A DNA stretch of 64,000 nt from Prorocentrum cordatum (GCA_963575745.1 CAUYUJ010021159.1:279427-343426), one strand, 5' to 3'. Shown: positions 23,081 to 34,444, numbered from the stretch's first letter. Program-made: numbers and translations. Notes: generated by a model from the letters alone, not told the origin.

Positions 23081-24630
23081 AAGGCAGTCGCAGTCACAAC
23101 CTCAGCCTCAGCCTGCCTCAGCCTCAGCCTCAGCCTGCCTCAGCATCAGCCTGCCTCAGCCTCAGCCTCAGCCTGCTTCAGCCTCAGCATCAGTCTGCCT
23201 TCAGCCTCGGCCTCAGCCTCAGCCTGCCTCAGCCTCACCCTGCATCAGCCTCAGCCTGAGCCTCAGCCTGCCTCAGCATCAGCCTGCCTCAGCCTCAGCC
23301 TCAGCCTGCCTCTGCCTCAGCCTCAGCCTGCTTCAGCCTCAGCCTCAGTCTGCCGTCGGCCTCAGCCAGCCCTCAGCCTCAGCCTCAGCCTCAGCCTCAG
23401 CCTGCCTCAGCATCAGCCTGCCTCAGCCTCAGCCTCAGCCTCAGCCTCAGCCTCAGCCTCAGCCTGCTTCAGCCTCAGCCTCAGCCTGCAGCCTCAGCCT
23501 CAGTCAGCCTGCAGCTTCGGCCTCAGCCTCAGCCTGCCTCAGCATCAGCCTGCCTCAGCCTCAGCCTCAGCCTCAGCCTGCTTCAGCCTCAGCCTCAGCC
23601 TGCTTCAGCCTCAGCCTCAGTCTGCCTCAGCCTCAGCCTGCCTCAGCCTCAGCCTCAGTCTGCGTTCAGCCTCGGCCTCAGCCTCAGCCTGCCTCAGCCT
23701 CAGCCTGCCTCAGCCTCAGCCTCAGCCTCAGCCTGTCTCAGCATCAGCCTGCCTCAGCCTCAGCCTCAGCCTGCCTCAGCCTCAGCCTCAGCCTGCTTCA
23801 GCCTCAGCCTCAGTTTGCCTTCAGCCTCGGCCTCAGCCTCAGCCTGCCTCAGTCAGCCTCAGCCTCAGCCTCAGCCTCAGCCTGCCTCAGCCTCAGCCTT
23901 AGCCTGCCTCAGCCTCAGCCTCAGCCTGCTTCAGCCTCAGCCTCAGTTTGCCTTCAGCCTCGGCCTCAGCCTCAGCCTGCCTCAGTCTGCAGCCTCAGCC
24001 TCAGCCTCAGCCTCAGCCTGCCTCAGCCTCAGCCTCAGCCTGCCTCAGCCTCAGCCTCAGCCTGCTTCAGCCTCAGCTCAGTCTGCCTTCAGCCTCGGCC
24101 TCAGCCTCAGCCTGCCTCAGCCTCAGCCTGCATCAGCCTCAGTCTGCCTCAGCCTGCAGCATCAGCCTGCCTCAGCCTCAGCCTCAGCCTGCCTCAGCCT
24201 CAGCCTCAGCCTGCTTCAGCCTCAGCCTCAGTCTGCCTTCAGCCTCGGCCTCAGCCTCAGCCTGCCTCAGCCTCAGCCTGCATCAGCCTCAGCCTCAGCC
24301 TCAGCCTGCCTCAGCATCAGCCTGCCTCAGCCTCAGCCTCAGCCTGCCTCAGCCTCAGCCTCAGCCTGCTTCAGCCTCAGCCTCAGTCTGCCTTCAGCCT
24401 CGGCCTCAGCCTCAGCCTGCCTCAGCCTCAGCCTGCATCAGCCTCAGCCTCAGCCTCAGCCTCAGCCTGCCTCAGCATCAGCCTGCCTCAGCCTCAGCCT
24501 CAGCTTGCCTCAGCCTCAGCCTCAGCCTGCTTCAACCTCAGCCTCAGTCTGCCTTCAGCCTCGGCCTCAGCCTCAGCCTGCCTCAGCCTCAGCCTGCCTC
24601 AGCCTCAGCATGAGCCTGCCTCAGCATTCA
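23081..24630 (+). repeat. TCAGCC hexamer satellite, ~1.5 kb
   Basis: Hexamer (CAGCCT)n with spacer variants CTGCCTCAG, GCATCAG and CTTCAG. Longer blocks around a CAGTCTGCCTTCAGCCTCGG word recur about every 130-150 bp in the second half. All + frames are open because the hexamer lacks stops, giving Ser-Ala and Gln-Pro repeats. Confidence 0.95.
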
Positions 24631-24985
24631 AAATGTGGCCCGGGAATGGAGTTCTGGGAACTCGAAGAACACGAAGTGGCCTACAGTTTGCTCCGGGCAT
24701 TCAAAATCATGCCCAGGAATGGAGTTCTGGGAACTCGAAGACCACGAAATGGCCTACAGTTGGCTCCGGGCATTCAAAATCATACCCAGAAATGGAAATC
24801 TGGGAACTCGAAGAACACGAAGTGGCCTACAGTTGGCTCCGGGCATTCAAAATCATGCCCAGGAATGGAGTTCTGGGAACTCGAAGAACACGAAGTGGCC
24901 TACAGTTGGCTCCGGGCAGTCAAAATCATGCCCAGGAGTAGAGTTCTGGGAACTCGAAGACCACGAAGTGCGCAACTGTTGGTTA
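24624..24985 (+). repeat. 73-bp tandem array, five units
   Basis: Units start GCATTCAAAATCATGCCC at 24624, 24697, 24770, 24843 and 24916, exactly 73 bp apart. The array abuts the hexamer satellite. Because 73 is not a multiple of three, the phase rotates, which argues against coding. Confidence 0.95.
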
Positions 24986-24989
24986 AAAA

Positions 24990-25690
24990 AGGAGTCCCCG
25001 GTTTTCCCCGGCATCCCCCGGATCCTGCCCAGACCCCCCTGGGGAATCAGGATGCTCTCTTTTGACCCCACTAGAAACCTATCAGTCTTCGCTGTTAGGT
25101 AAAAAGGGAATTCCAGCGATGTTTAAAACATGTCACGCCGAGCCCCATCAAGACTTCGGGGTCACATTTCAAAGATTTTGTCTGGGAATTCGGTTGATCT
25201 CTGTGACGCTTTCCTGGAACTCTTGGGTCGTATTCGTGTCGTTGTGGCTGTCCTGGAAGAAGGCGTCAAACATCGAGATCCCATGAGTTCACCTATCAAG
25301 CCTAGCTAAAACTTCAGTGCGCGCGCGCCAGGAGGAAACAAAAAGAGAGGACCTCCCCAAGCCTTTCGAGCGTTTTACCTCAAGATGGCCCCAAGGTTCT
25401 TCCAAAGGCTCTCGAGGCGCCCTCCAGATGCCTTCAGAGAGACTCCCGGGAGGCTCCAAGGCACCAAAAGCCTTCCAAGAGGCCCCGACAGACCCCCAAG
25501 ACGCCACTGGCATGCATCTAGGAGACTTTCCACCCACAGCCCAGGCCTGGCAATTTGAAGAAAGGAATGTCCACAATTCCTTTTTGTTGAAACTCGCCCC
25601 GCCCCCCCTCGATCTACTCTCGCAGACCCCCGGAAGCTTTGCTGAAGGAAATACATGGTTTCTGAGTTTCCATAGATTCCCTATCTATAC
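24990..25690. other. Unassigned, includes a short degenerate satellite
   Basis: 25370-25520 resembles the CAAGACGGCC satellite. A CTAGCTAAAACTT plus GCGCGCGCG motif at 25302-25328 resembles 15785 and 26340. No gene seen. Confidence 0.45.
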
Positions 25691-25851
25691 TCAAGTCGGG
25701 CCTGTCCCTCTACAGAAGGGAATGTTCAAAGATAGTCAAACAATAGCCTGAGGACGATGTTTATGCAATGTTTTATTATGTTTGGATTTTTTCTTGGTAT
25801 GTTTCATTTTTCGCCCCAAGTCCCCCTTGTAGGGGGACAAGCCCGACCTGA
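25691..25851. mobile_element. Family D inverted-repeat element, copy 1 (161 bp)
   Basis: Left end TCAAGTCGGGCCTGTCCCTC, right end AGGGGGACAAGCCCGACCTG plus A. Flanks ATCTATAC (25683-25690) and TTCTATAC (25852-25859) agree at 7 of 8 positions, consistent with an 8-bp target duplication as made by hAT-type transposases. Interior AT-rich with no coding capacity. Confidence 0.85.
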
Positions 25852-26335
25852 TTCTATACACCTCCGAGGCTTGCGCAGGGCAGCTCCTCCAACACAGTCC
25901 CTCGATGCAAGGAGCGCCGCCCAGGTGGCACCGAGGGCGTCCTTTCAGGCCCCGAACATTCATCCAAGACGCCGCCAAGAAGGCCCCGGGAGGCATCCGA
26001 GCAGAACATGGCATGCATCCAGGAGACGTCTGACCCACAGGCCAGGCACGGCACATGGAAACCAACACATGGGTGTCCCACGATTATGTTTGTATTCTCC
26101 AAGTTCGCCCATTGTGCACACTTGCACAAGAAACCACAATTAAGCCCGCCGTCACCACCCAAGAACTATTCCAGGAAGCCGTTGAGGGTCCCAACTCGTC
26201 GAGCACCTAAGGGGAAATGCATGGCTTCTGCGCTTCCGCACTTTCGCTCCTATACGTTTCGTGCAGGGCCTCCGAGAAAGTCCTTGGACGATGCAAGGAA
26301 CGCCAAAGATGAGACTTCATGCGGTAGCCTGCACA
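25852..26335. other. Unassigned sequence
   Basis: No gene recognised. A degenerate satellite-like patch lies at 25900-26010. Confidence 0.45.
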
Positions 26336-26337
26336 GC

Positions 26338-26510
26338 GTAGCTAGAACTTGGGCTCGCTCGAAGCGCGCGCGATGGCTCTAGCACATATTTCATATATAT
26401 ATATATATATATACACATATGTGTGTATATGTATATGTGTATATGTATATATTTATATGTATAATTAGGTGTATATGTACATGTATATATGTGCACATGC
26501 ATGTCTGTAT
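26338..26510. repeat. GCGCGC motif followed by TA/TG tracts
   Basis: GCTAGAACTTGGGCTCGC, GAAGCGCGCGC, then (AT)n and GTATATGT repeats, matching the order at 15779-15950. Confidence 0.75.
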
Positions 26511-26519
26511 ATTGTCCAC

Positions 26520-26960
26520 CGCCCCCTTGGGACCTAGGACTTCGGTCCCCCGGACGGTGGACATGCGTAAATTCTGGCCTCGCAGCGGAGACGCCCAGAC
26601 AGGTGGATCCCCAGTGCGCCAGGAGCGGGGGTCCCATCGCCCGCCCCCCCCCCTCCCCGCTGCGGATCGTGAACCGAACAACAATCAACGGTCGAAAGTT
26701 ACGATCCACGTGCATCTGCCCATTCTGGGCTCATTATACTCGGCGTTGTGAGCTGGTGCTGGCGAGGGCTGGCAGTCGACCTGAAGTTGTGCACGTCCAT
26801 TGGGCATTCGTGCCCTACGCCAACCCCCAGAGGCGCGAAGGCAGTCGCGTTGCGCGCATCGCGGCTGGGTCTCCAGAGCGGCGGCGGAACGGCGCGAAGG
26901 TAACCGTTCATCGCGCATCGGGGGGCGCCGTGCGCGAAGTTTGGCGACCCAGGCTTCGTC
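26520..26960. other. ~55-bp block shared with 27.56 kb, then unassigned
   Basis: 26520-26570 (GGACTTCGGTCCCCCGGACG, GTGGACATGCG) resembles 27558-27612 and, more weakly, 27300-27345. The remainder has no recognisable gene. Confidence 0.45.
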
Positions 26961-26964
26961 GCAA

Positions 26965-27142
26965 TCCCGGAGGGAGAAGGAGAAGGATGAGGAGGAGGTG
27001 GAGGAGGAGGAACAGGAGGAGGACAATGAGGAGGAAAAGGAGGAGGAGGAGGAGGAAAAGGAAGAGGAGGGGGAGGAGGACGGGAGGAGGGAGGAGGAGG
27101 AGGAGGAGGAGGAGGAGGAGGAGGAGGAGGAGGAGGAGAGGC
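26965..27142. repeat. GAG microsatellite
   Basis: (GAG)n. Frames give poly-Glu (+) or poly-Ser/Pro/Leu (-). Confidence 0.95.
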
Positions 27143-27624
27143 TCGGGCACGAGGGTCGCCTCGCGCCGCGCGCGCCGCGCCGCCGCGCTTGCCCCAGGCG
27201 ACGACCCGTCGCACTCGCAGCACGGGAGGCTGCGGGAGCTGCGGGGCCTGGCCCAGTCTGGGCTTGCCAAGGCGCCCTCGGCGGCGGGCGACGGGTTGAA
27301 CCGATCTTTGGGAACCTCGGCGGGCGGTGGACATGGGCAGGTTCGGGCTCCCTGGGGCCAACATGCAGAGGAGGCCAGTCCACAAGAAACCTTCCACAAG
27401 AACTCCAACCCTAAGACCCCAGGATGTCCATGGTTTTCTTGTGTGGGAATGTCACCATTTCCACAACAGAACAATCGATCACCCAAGAACCGCGGAGGAC
27501 CCTGGAGGCAAGCAGGGTGTTTCTTGGTATGGGTCTCCATTGCATATCCATTTCCAGCGCCCGCTGGGGTCTTGGGACGTCGGCTCCCCCGGCAGTGGAT
27601 ACGGATCGATGCCCACATTGCAGG

Positions 27625-27870
27625 GGAGGAGGAGGGCGGAGAAGGAGGAGGAGGAGGAGGAGGAGGAGGAGGAGGAGGAGGAGGAGAGGAGGAGGAAGAG
27701 AGGAGGAGAAGGGGGCGGAGCAGGAGGAGGAGGAGGAGGAGGAGGAGGAGGAAGAGGAGGGGGAAGAGGAGGGGGAGGGGGAAGACGAGGAGTGGGAAGA
27801 CGAGGAGGAGGAGGAGGAGGAGCAGGAGGAGGAGGAGGAGGAGGACGAGGGTGGAGGAGGAGGGGCGCCG
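27625..27870. repeat. Long GAG microsatellite
   Basis: (GGA)n/(GAG)n of about 245 bp, with AAGAGGAGG and GACGAGG interruptions. Confidence 0.95.
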
Positions 27871-27989
27871 CCCCTCGTGCTTGGAGGCGGAGTCCACTGC
27901 GATCCGATCGGCACCGTGCAATATTGGTTCCGGCCCGCTCGGGACGGTTGGATCCCGACGTCCCAGCGATACGATGTTGCCCGTTGGCG

Positions 27990-28190
27990 TTGAGTCGGGC
28001 CTGTTTTTCTACAGGAGGACTATTCAAGAATAGTAGAAAATAGTCAGGGGACGATTTTTATATTATTTGGGCTGATTTCTGTTGGTTCTTAATTGGGCTT
28101 ATTTGGACGAGTTGTTTTTTACTTTGTTTGGTGATTGTTGGACTTCTTTTTTGCCTAGAATGCGCCTGTAGGAGGACATGCCCGACCTAA
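27990..28190. mobile_element. Family D inverted-repeat element, copy 2 (201 bp)
   Basis: Left end TTGAGTCGGGCCTGTTTTTC, right end GTAGGAGGACATGCCCGACC plus TAA. Flanks CGTTGGCG and CGCCGGCG agree at 6 of 8. The most diverged and one of the longer copies. Confidence 0.75.
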
Positions 28191-28690
28191 CGCCGGCGTT
28201 GCTGTGCATCCTGGCGCGGCCAGTGCGATTCGATTGCGACGCCGCACCGCTGCGGCCGAGCCGACGCACGTTCCGGCCCGGGCTCGGCGTGCCCTGGCCC
28301 GGCGGAGACCCGCTTCGGCGCAAGGGCGTTTGCGCTTCGGTCGGCTCGGCTGCGCTGCCATCGGCTGCGTGCGGTCGGCACTTCGGCCCGGTCGGCTGTC
28401 GTGTCGGTGCTGCAGCGTTGCGCCCTCGCGTAGACTGCTTCCGGAATATGTTTCCTTTCTGCTCGTTTCGGTTCCGTTGATTCGTTATCGGATTGCTCGG
28501 CCGTCGGATGTACCGCCGCCGTGGACGGCCTCGCGTCCGCAGTGCCAGCGTTTTCTGCCTCTGCTGGCAGGGGGGGGGGTCAGACCCCGCCCACCCGCAA
28601 AAACCAAGAGGGGGGGGTCCGGACCCCGCGCCCAGGAAGATGATTCGGGAAGGGCCAGAAGCCGCCCCCGGTGGGCACTGACTTGGTGTG
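28191..28690. other. GC-rich unassigned stretch
   Basis: CGGCGC-rich sequence and two copies of GGGGGGGTC-AGACCCCG-type words near 28570 and 28610. No gene seen. Confidence 0.45.
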
Positions 28691-28694
28691 ATTC

Positions 28695-28890
28695 GGTTTT
28701 CCCGTTCTCTGTCTTCCTTTCTCCCTCTCTCTGTCTATCTGTCTTCCTTTCTCTCTTTCGTTCTCCCTCTCTCCCTCTGTCTTCCTTGCTCTTTCTGTTT
28801 CTATCTCTCTGTCCCCCTCTCTCTCTGTCTCCCTTTCTCTCTCTCCCTCTGTCGTTCTCTCTCTCCCTCTCTCTTTCTTCCTTTCAGTTC
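28695..28890. repeat. CT-rich microsatellite
   Basis: CTCTCTGTCTCCCTTTCTCT-type repeats. Confidence 0.9.
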
Positions 28891-28894
28891 CTCA

Positions 28895-29210
28895 TCCTCA
28901 ACGCAAGGAACCCCTTGTACTGGCTCGCCAACGGAATTCAATTGCGGTGGCCTTGCATATATTTTTTGTTGCAGCGGGTTGCACATCGATTCCTTAAGCG
29001 GCTGATTCCACATGGATTTCTGATGTTGCGGATTACACGTGCGATTGCCGTTGCGTTTTCGAGGTAGGGACGTCTGCGTCAACAGACGCAGCAAACAGTG
29101 AAGCTGGAGGCTGTGCTCTTATGCGTGAGCTGCCACAGTCGGAGCACTGCTTGGGTCATGCCACTCTGGTTGCCCACGGGCCTCTCTTCCGTGACCACTG
29201 TTCTTGTGCC
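28895..29210. other. Unassigned sequence
   Basis: Moderate GC, no recognisable feature. Confidence 0.5.
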
Positions 29211-29214
29211 ACTA

Positions 29215-29425
29215 GTTGTTGTGGTGTGACCACTATTAGGGTGTGACGACCACACTTGGGGTGTGACCACTCTTGGGGTGTGACCACTCTCGGGGTGTGA
29301 CTACCATTGGTGTGTGACTACCATTGGGGTGTGACCACTATTGAGGTATGACCACTATTGTGTGACCACTGTAGGGATGTGACCACTACTGCGGTGTGAC
29401 CGCTATTTAGGTGTGACCCGTATTT
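29215..29425 (+). repeat. ~18-bp tandem repeat GGGGTGTGACCACTCTTG
   Basis: About 11 imperfect units with short length variation. Confidence 0.9.
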
Positions 29426-29429
29426 CCAG

Positions 29430-30008
29430 GAACCTCTTCGGCACCCGTCCTTGCTATGATACTTTGAGTTTCTGGGTGGCGGCTGGTTGTTTGCATTGTT
29501 TTTATTCGGGGTTCGTGCTCCAAACATTACCGGGCACATCAGTGGGCACCGTCCTCCCCTTACGGTGTTTCCTCGTGGTCCTTTCGTGTGTCCTCCCCCT
29601 CGTCCTGTTCACCCTTGCCATCCTTGCGCCGCTCCCGACGCTCTTGCCGACGTTCTTTCTGGGCATGAAGTTGGACGCGCAACGAGGCGCAGTCATCCGA
29701 CATGCAAGAATTTACATATGTGTATGTGGTCGGAGGTGAGATCGAAGTGACACGGCATCGCCCCCGCCGTGGTCTGCCGCGCCGTGCCCGAGCGGTTGCG
29801 AAGCTCCCACCACCCCCACTGGATGCGCTTGGGGGCGCCTGGGCCTTTATCGAACATTGTAGAGTCCAAAGCACGGCGGGCCACCATAAGCGGTTTTCAT
29901 TCTGATGTGCGGGGGCGCCATCATCGACCCTTTGTGGCCTTTTTACATACACAAATGTTACACTGGATTTCGTGCGACGGTCTTATAAGAAGCCTATCAA
30001 ACAGAGGA
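29430..30008. other. Unassigned sequence
   Basis: Mixed sequence with short frames on both strands. Nothing identified. Confidence 0.45.
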
Positions 30009-31265
30009 TTCTTGTTGTGGCGGCCTTGCAGGGATGATTCCTTTTGTGGCGGCCTTGCACAAGGATTTCCTATGTGGCCGCTGTACAGCAAAAGTTCTTT
30101 GTGTGACGGCCTCCAGAAGGATTACATGCAGCTGATGTTTCAAAAGGAAACCAGGGAAGTAATGATCACACAGCACACGAATCTACGAACATTAAATGGT
30201 ATCATGTTTGTGCTAAATGCTTAACACAATAAACAATCGACACAATTTTCAACCATCGGAGCTCCGAAACGGTGTAGCATATAGCGCTTTCTGCTATCGG
30301 GCCTCCGAAACGTTGTAACACAGCAGTTTCTGCCATCGGAGCCCCACACAATGTCAAACATATAGATTTCATCCACTGGAGCTCCGAGCACAGCGTTTGC
30401 AGCCATCGGGATTCCGAAAAGCTGAGCTTTGCAGCGTTCTGGAGCTCCGATGACTGAAAACGTTATGTTTTGCAGCGATTGGGAGCTCGAACGGGTGAGA
30501 ACGTTTCGCTTCGGAGCTCCGATGGCTGAAGACAATGTTTTCACAGCGTTTCGGAGCTCGAATGGTTGCCAATGATGTGTTTTCCAGCGTCTCAGAGCTC
30601 CGATGGCTGAAGACGTTGTGTTGTTTGGTTCAAGTGACTGTCAGCCTCCAGCACCAACATCAGGCATAGCATTGCGTTGACGTCAATTGCATTGGATCCC
30701 ACAAGTTTCATAGATATAACGTATGGATACAACATATAGCTTGGGTTCTTTTCGCAGTACCCACAACATATCACCTTGCTGAAAAAGGTCGCCACACATG
30801 CATTCAATGTGTAAGGCCGCCACAGGGAGAACCCCACTGTACAGAACGGGTCTTTTTGGAACCCCCTCAGACAAGAAACTATTTTGGTAGGCCGCCACAG
30901 GAGAACTCCGTGCGCAAGGCCGTCGCAAGAGGAAATACTTTGGCAAGGCCGCCACAAACCAACGGTTTTTTTGACGGCTTATACGAAATGGGAGTTTTGT
31001 GAGGTCACCACGGAAGGATCTCCTTTTCGTACGGTTGCCGCCGTTTTCTGACAAGGCTTCACACCATGAGGCCCTCTACGACCGCCCGAACTTGACAATC
31101 TCGATATAAGGTCGCACCAGAAGGACTCCTTTCGCAAGGCCGCCACAAAGAGACATTATTTTCTTAGGCAGCTGCATGGAAAATCCTGTTGGGCGGCCGT
31201 CGCAAAGATAATCTGCTTGTAAGGCCGCCATACAGGGAATCCTGTGTGTAAGACGGCCACCAAGG
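30009..31265. repeat. Array of two unit types that reverses orientation
   Basis: GTGGCGGCCTTGCA units on + (30012-30125) reappear as GCCGCCACA units in the opposite orientation (30790-31265). Between them, from 30240 to 30610, units centred on CGGAGCTCCG occur about every 40-57 bp. The flanking words switch from CCATCGGAGCTCCGAAAC to CGGAGCTCCGATGGCTGA around 30420. Confidence 0.7.
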
Positions 31266-31489
31266 AACAATCCGTAGTGAGAATGTGGTGCAATTGTGGA
31301 ACAGGTTCCCTGTTTGGTAGTTTGTGCAGGTGTCGTCGGGTCTGAACAGGAAGGACACCAGCCAAAACCCTTTATCGGGGGACATACTTACGCCCTATGG
31401 GGCTTCCGGGGGGAAACTATCAGGAAACCAATGCCCACATCTTCAAGTTGTGTTTCAGGGTTTGGACTTACACGTTCATCAATCATTAC

Positions 31490-31850
31490 GCAGTGCAGTC
31501 GCCCTCTGGGGCAATTGATGCATCTACCAAGACGTGGCTGTCTTTGGTGGTTTTGTTTCAGAATGCAGAAAATATTGCTCAGACATTGCACTGCGGTGCG
31601 GACGCCCTCTGGGTCTTTGAACTGTTCTTGATCGAACGGCGAGCGTATGTGTATGCTTGTCGTTGTTGCTGCGCGTTGCGCAACACCACGCTCAGAAAAC
31701 AACGATGCAGACGCCCTCTGGAGCTTTCCGCTGAACCTGACAAGAAGGGACACGCATGTGCACTTTCGAAGGTGTCCAATCGGATGCGGACAACAAGGCT
31801 CAGAACGCGCCGCAGTTCAGGCGCCCTGTCGGGCTGTCCGACGAACCGAA
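31490..31850 (+). repeat. Four ~110-bp diverged units
   Basis: GCAGACGCCCTCTGGAGCTTT-like boxes (CGCCCTCTGG core) at about 31498, 31598, 31708 and 31818. The 187-codon + frame across them (31397-31960) is therefore suspect. Confidence 0.65.
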
Positions 31851-32129
31851 TGAGAAGGGGAACGTACGAGTATGGTTTTGTTTCTCTTGTTTTTGTCTTA
31901 GGATTCGGAACGCAAGGTCAGATACCACACGCCGGTGTAGATGTCATCGGGGTTCTCTGACCAGCATCAACATTCGGCGCAGTGTTTGCGATTTCTTGGT
32001 TCTTGCATTTCATGTTCCACTGCATGTAGAAACATGCTAGTTTATCCCAGCGTACGCCAATTAGTGCATCTGTTGATTTGATCGTTTCGCTCATTCCGCC
32101 GGCCCGTATTGTGCCATCGCAGGCGTTTG

Positions 32130-32905
32130 TCTGCGCGTTCGTGGTCTCTTGGGGCTTCTTGGAGCCTCTTTTGGGGCCTCCAAGGGGCCTCGTGGGCAGT
32201 CTTTGCGGCCTCTTGGGGACTACTGGGGGCCTCTTGGGGCGGAAGGCTTGAATTGGTGGTTCAAGTTCCCCCTCTGGGGACCCTCTTGGAGCGCTTGGGG
32301 CGTTCTTGGGCTCGTGTGGCCGCCTCTTGGGCCGTATTGGGCCATCGTGGGGCCATCTTAAGAGCCTCTTAGGTTGTGTTGGGGCGGTCTTGGAGGCCCC
32401 TTGGGCCCTCTTGGAGCTTCGGAACGCCGAAAGTGGCGAGAAGGCTGACAACTCCCTAAAACCTTGGGGGGAATATCTGATGTTTGTTTGTCTCCTGTGG
32501 CGATTTGGAGGCGTTTGTGGCCCCTCTTGGGGCCGTCTTTGGGCGTTCTTGGGCCCGTCAGGCCGCCTCTTGGGCCGCCTTGGAGCTGTCTTGGGGCATC
32601 GTGGGGCCATCGTGAGAGCCTCTTGGGTTGTGTTGGGGCGGTCTTGGAAGCCTCATGGGCCCTCTTGGAGCGTTGGAAAGCTGAAAAGTCGAGAAGGCTG
32701 ACAACTTTCAAAACCTTACGGGAAATCCATGATCCGTGCCTCTTGGGAGGCCTCTTGGAAGCCTCGGGGGGCGTGTTGGGGGCATGGAGGGCCATCGTGA
32801 GGCCATCTGGGACGCTGTTGGCTTCTGGCCGTAGGGCCTGCCACCACTTTGTAGACTCAGTTGGGCCGCTCTTGGACGGTTCCAGAGGCCCCCAGGCCGC
32901 GCCCA
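32130..32905 (-). repeat. Degenerate satellite, inverted copy
   Basis: Reverse-complement of the CAAGACGGCCCAAGAGG family (CTCTTGGGCCGTCTTGG on +). Boxes GAGAAGGCTGACAACT at about 32430 and 32690 are 260 bp apart, the same higher-order spacing as at 13.4-14.3 kb. Confidence 0.7.
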
Positions 32906-33001
32906 AGAGTTCTCGCTCTGGCACCACCAGGGGCCGACACGCGCGCGCGCGAGTTAGAATAGTGTTAAGTTCTTATCGGGGGTCTTAGCACGTCTTTGTC
33001 C

Positions 33002-33985
33002 TCATGGGCCGGCAAATTCGGTTTGGGATCTCTTGTTTCTGTGATTTCGGTGTTGGTTGTTGTGTAAGTTATTGACTTTGGGAACGTGTGACACGACATG
33101 GTAACAAGCAATCAATTTCAATGAGTCAGCACTAGCACTCTTGCAAACGACCGCTTGCTGAACACGGTTCGAGTCCACGATTGTCGATTCGTTTACGGGA
33201 CACAGTCGAAGTGTTTGCATTACCAGAACGTTCCCGTTTCCACAGGTACAACAGGATTGACATGTTCTTTCGGGGCCATTCCCAATGAGGTCCAGTTCAA
33301 GTCATACATTGCCAATGCGATTATTTCGAGTCGCGAACGTTGCGAGACACGCAGGGTTTTTTTCACGTTTGGGGGAGTTTTCTCGTTGCGCATGAAGGTA
33401 AACGTTCCTTCGGGTTCCTTCGAGCATGGGTGAACTTGCATCTTGCCACTGCCATGCCGTGGTTTTGCTGGCGCGTCAACTTCTACATTGAGCTTGTCAG
33501 GATCCCGAACAGGTTCACGGTGGTCGAGTGGAGCGGCGTTGGGGATCAAACGGTTCGCAAAAATATGCGTTAGCGTATCACCCGCATTGCGCCGATGAAG
33601 CGCCGAAGGTGCTAAAATCGTTCACAGCGTAGCAGGGCAGCTTACATCGCGTCCATCACCGCTTCATAATGATTGTATGTGGGGGGGTCCCGATTGTATC
33701 GTTGTTGCACGCGTAGTGCAGGTTCCAGTCCATAGCACGCAGTGTCTCTCAGCGCGCGCTCGTGCATCGCGCTTCCCTTACCTAGCGCAAACAGAGAACG
33801 CTGATCGCGGTCAAATACTAGCTCCACATGGTTGACTACTTGTAACGCGTTGTCATGCCATGAGGTCGTCTTGCTACGCAAGACTACGCTATGGTATGTT
33901 TGGTCGGATTCTGGTTTCTCTAACGATACCACTCCTAAAAGCCACAAACCGACGGATGTGTACTCGGGTGGTCCAGATGCCCCCC
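33002..33985 (-). pseudogene. Unidentified protein-like segment, broken frames
   Basis: Three successive minus-strand frames, 33985 to 33642, about 33627 to 33220, and 33229 to 33002, have non-repetitive, well-mixed amino-acid composition, including SLEKPESDQTYHSVVL, RYNRDPPTYNHYEAVMDAM and MYDLNWTSLGMAPKEH. The segment is bounded by repeats and by eye is much less GC-rich than its surroundings. The frames do not join without shifts or introns, so it may be a decayed gene, an integrated viral fragment or exons of a real gene. I do not recognise a family and assign no function. The antisense frames are shorter and less protein-like. Confidence 0.35.
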
Positions 33986-34085
33986 CCCCTCCCGACGAAG
34001 ACGACGCCGCCGCCGCCGCCGCCCGCCAGCGGACGACGACGACGACAACGACGACAAAGACGACGACAACAGCGACGACGAACAC
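33986..34085. repeat. CCG/GAC microsatellite
   Basis: GACGACGCCGCCGCC then (GAC)n. Confidence 0.9.
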
Positions 34086-34104
34086 AGTAGAATAGGCGTG
34101 GGGA

Positions 34105-34440
34105 AGATTGTAACAGGAGTAGAGTAGAGTAGGGTAGAGTCGAGTAGAGTCAGGTGGGGTGCAATAAGGTAAAATAGAGTAGGGTATAGCAGAGTAGAAA
34201 GATGTATACCCGATGCGAGTAGGTAGAGCCGACTAGAGAAGACTCGATGAGTAGAACAGGGCAGAGATAGAGTATAACGGAGCCCTGCAGAGTAGAAGAG
34301 TAGCGGAATATAATTGAATGGAGTAGGACAATAACAGACTATAATATAATTTGCCAGGGTACGGTTGAGTAGAGAAGGGTGGAGAAGAGTAGGTCGCATA
34401 ATAGAGTTTGGCAGAGTAGAGTAGGGTAACATCGGGGAGG
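34105..34440 (+). repeat. AGAGT/AGGGT pentamer-based minisatellite
   Basis: GAGTAGAGTAGGGTAGAGTC-type degenerate 5-bp repeats over about 335 bp, AT-richer than the flanks. Confidence 0.9.
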
Positions 34441-34444
34441 GTAC

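Noticed and set aside
23063-25065. Ser-Ala/Gln-Pro repeat proteins of 279 and 416 codons
   Set aside because: Hexamer repeats without stop codons keep every + frame open, and the adjoining 73-bp array rotates frame.
30240-30610. CRISPR-like spaced palindromes
   Set aside because: The CGGAGCTCCG core is short, repeats are diverged, spacing varies from 40 to 57 bp and flanks flip orientation; the genome is eukaryotic.
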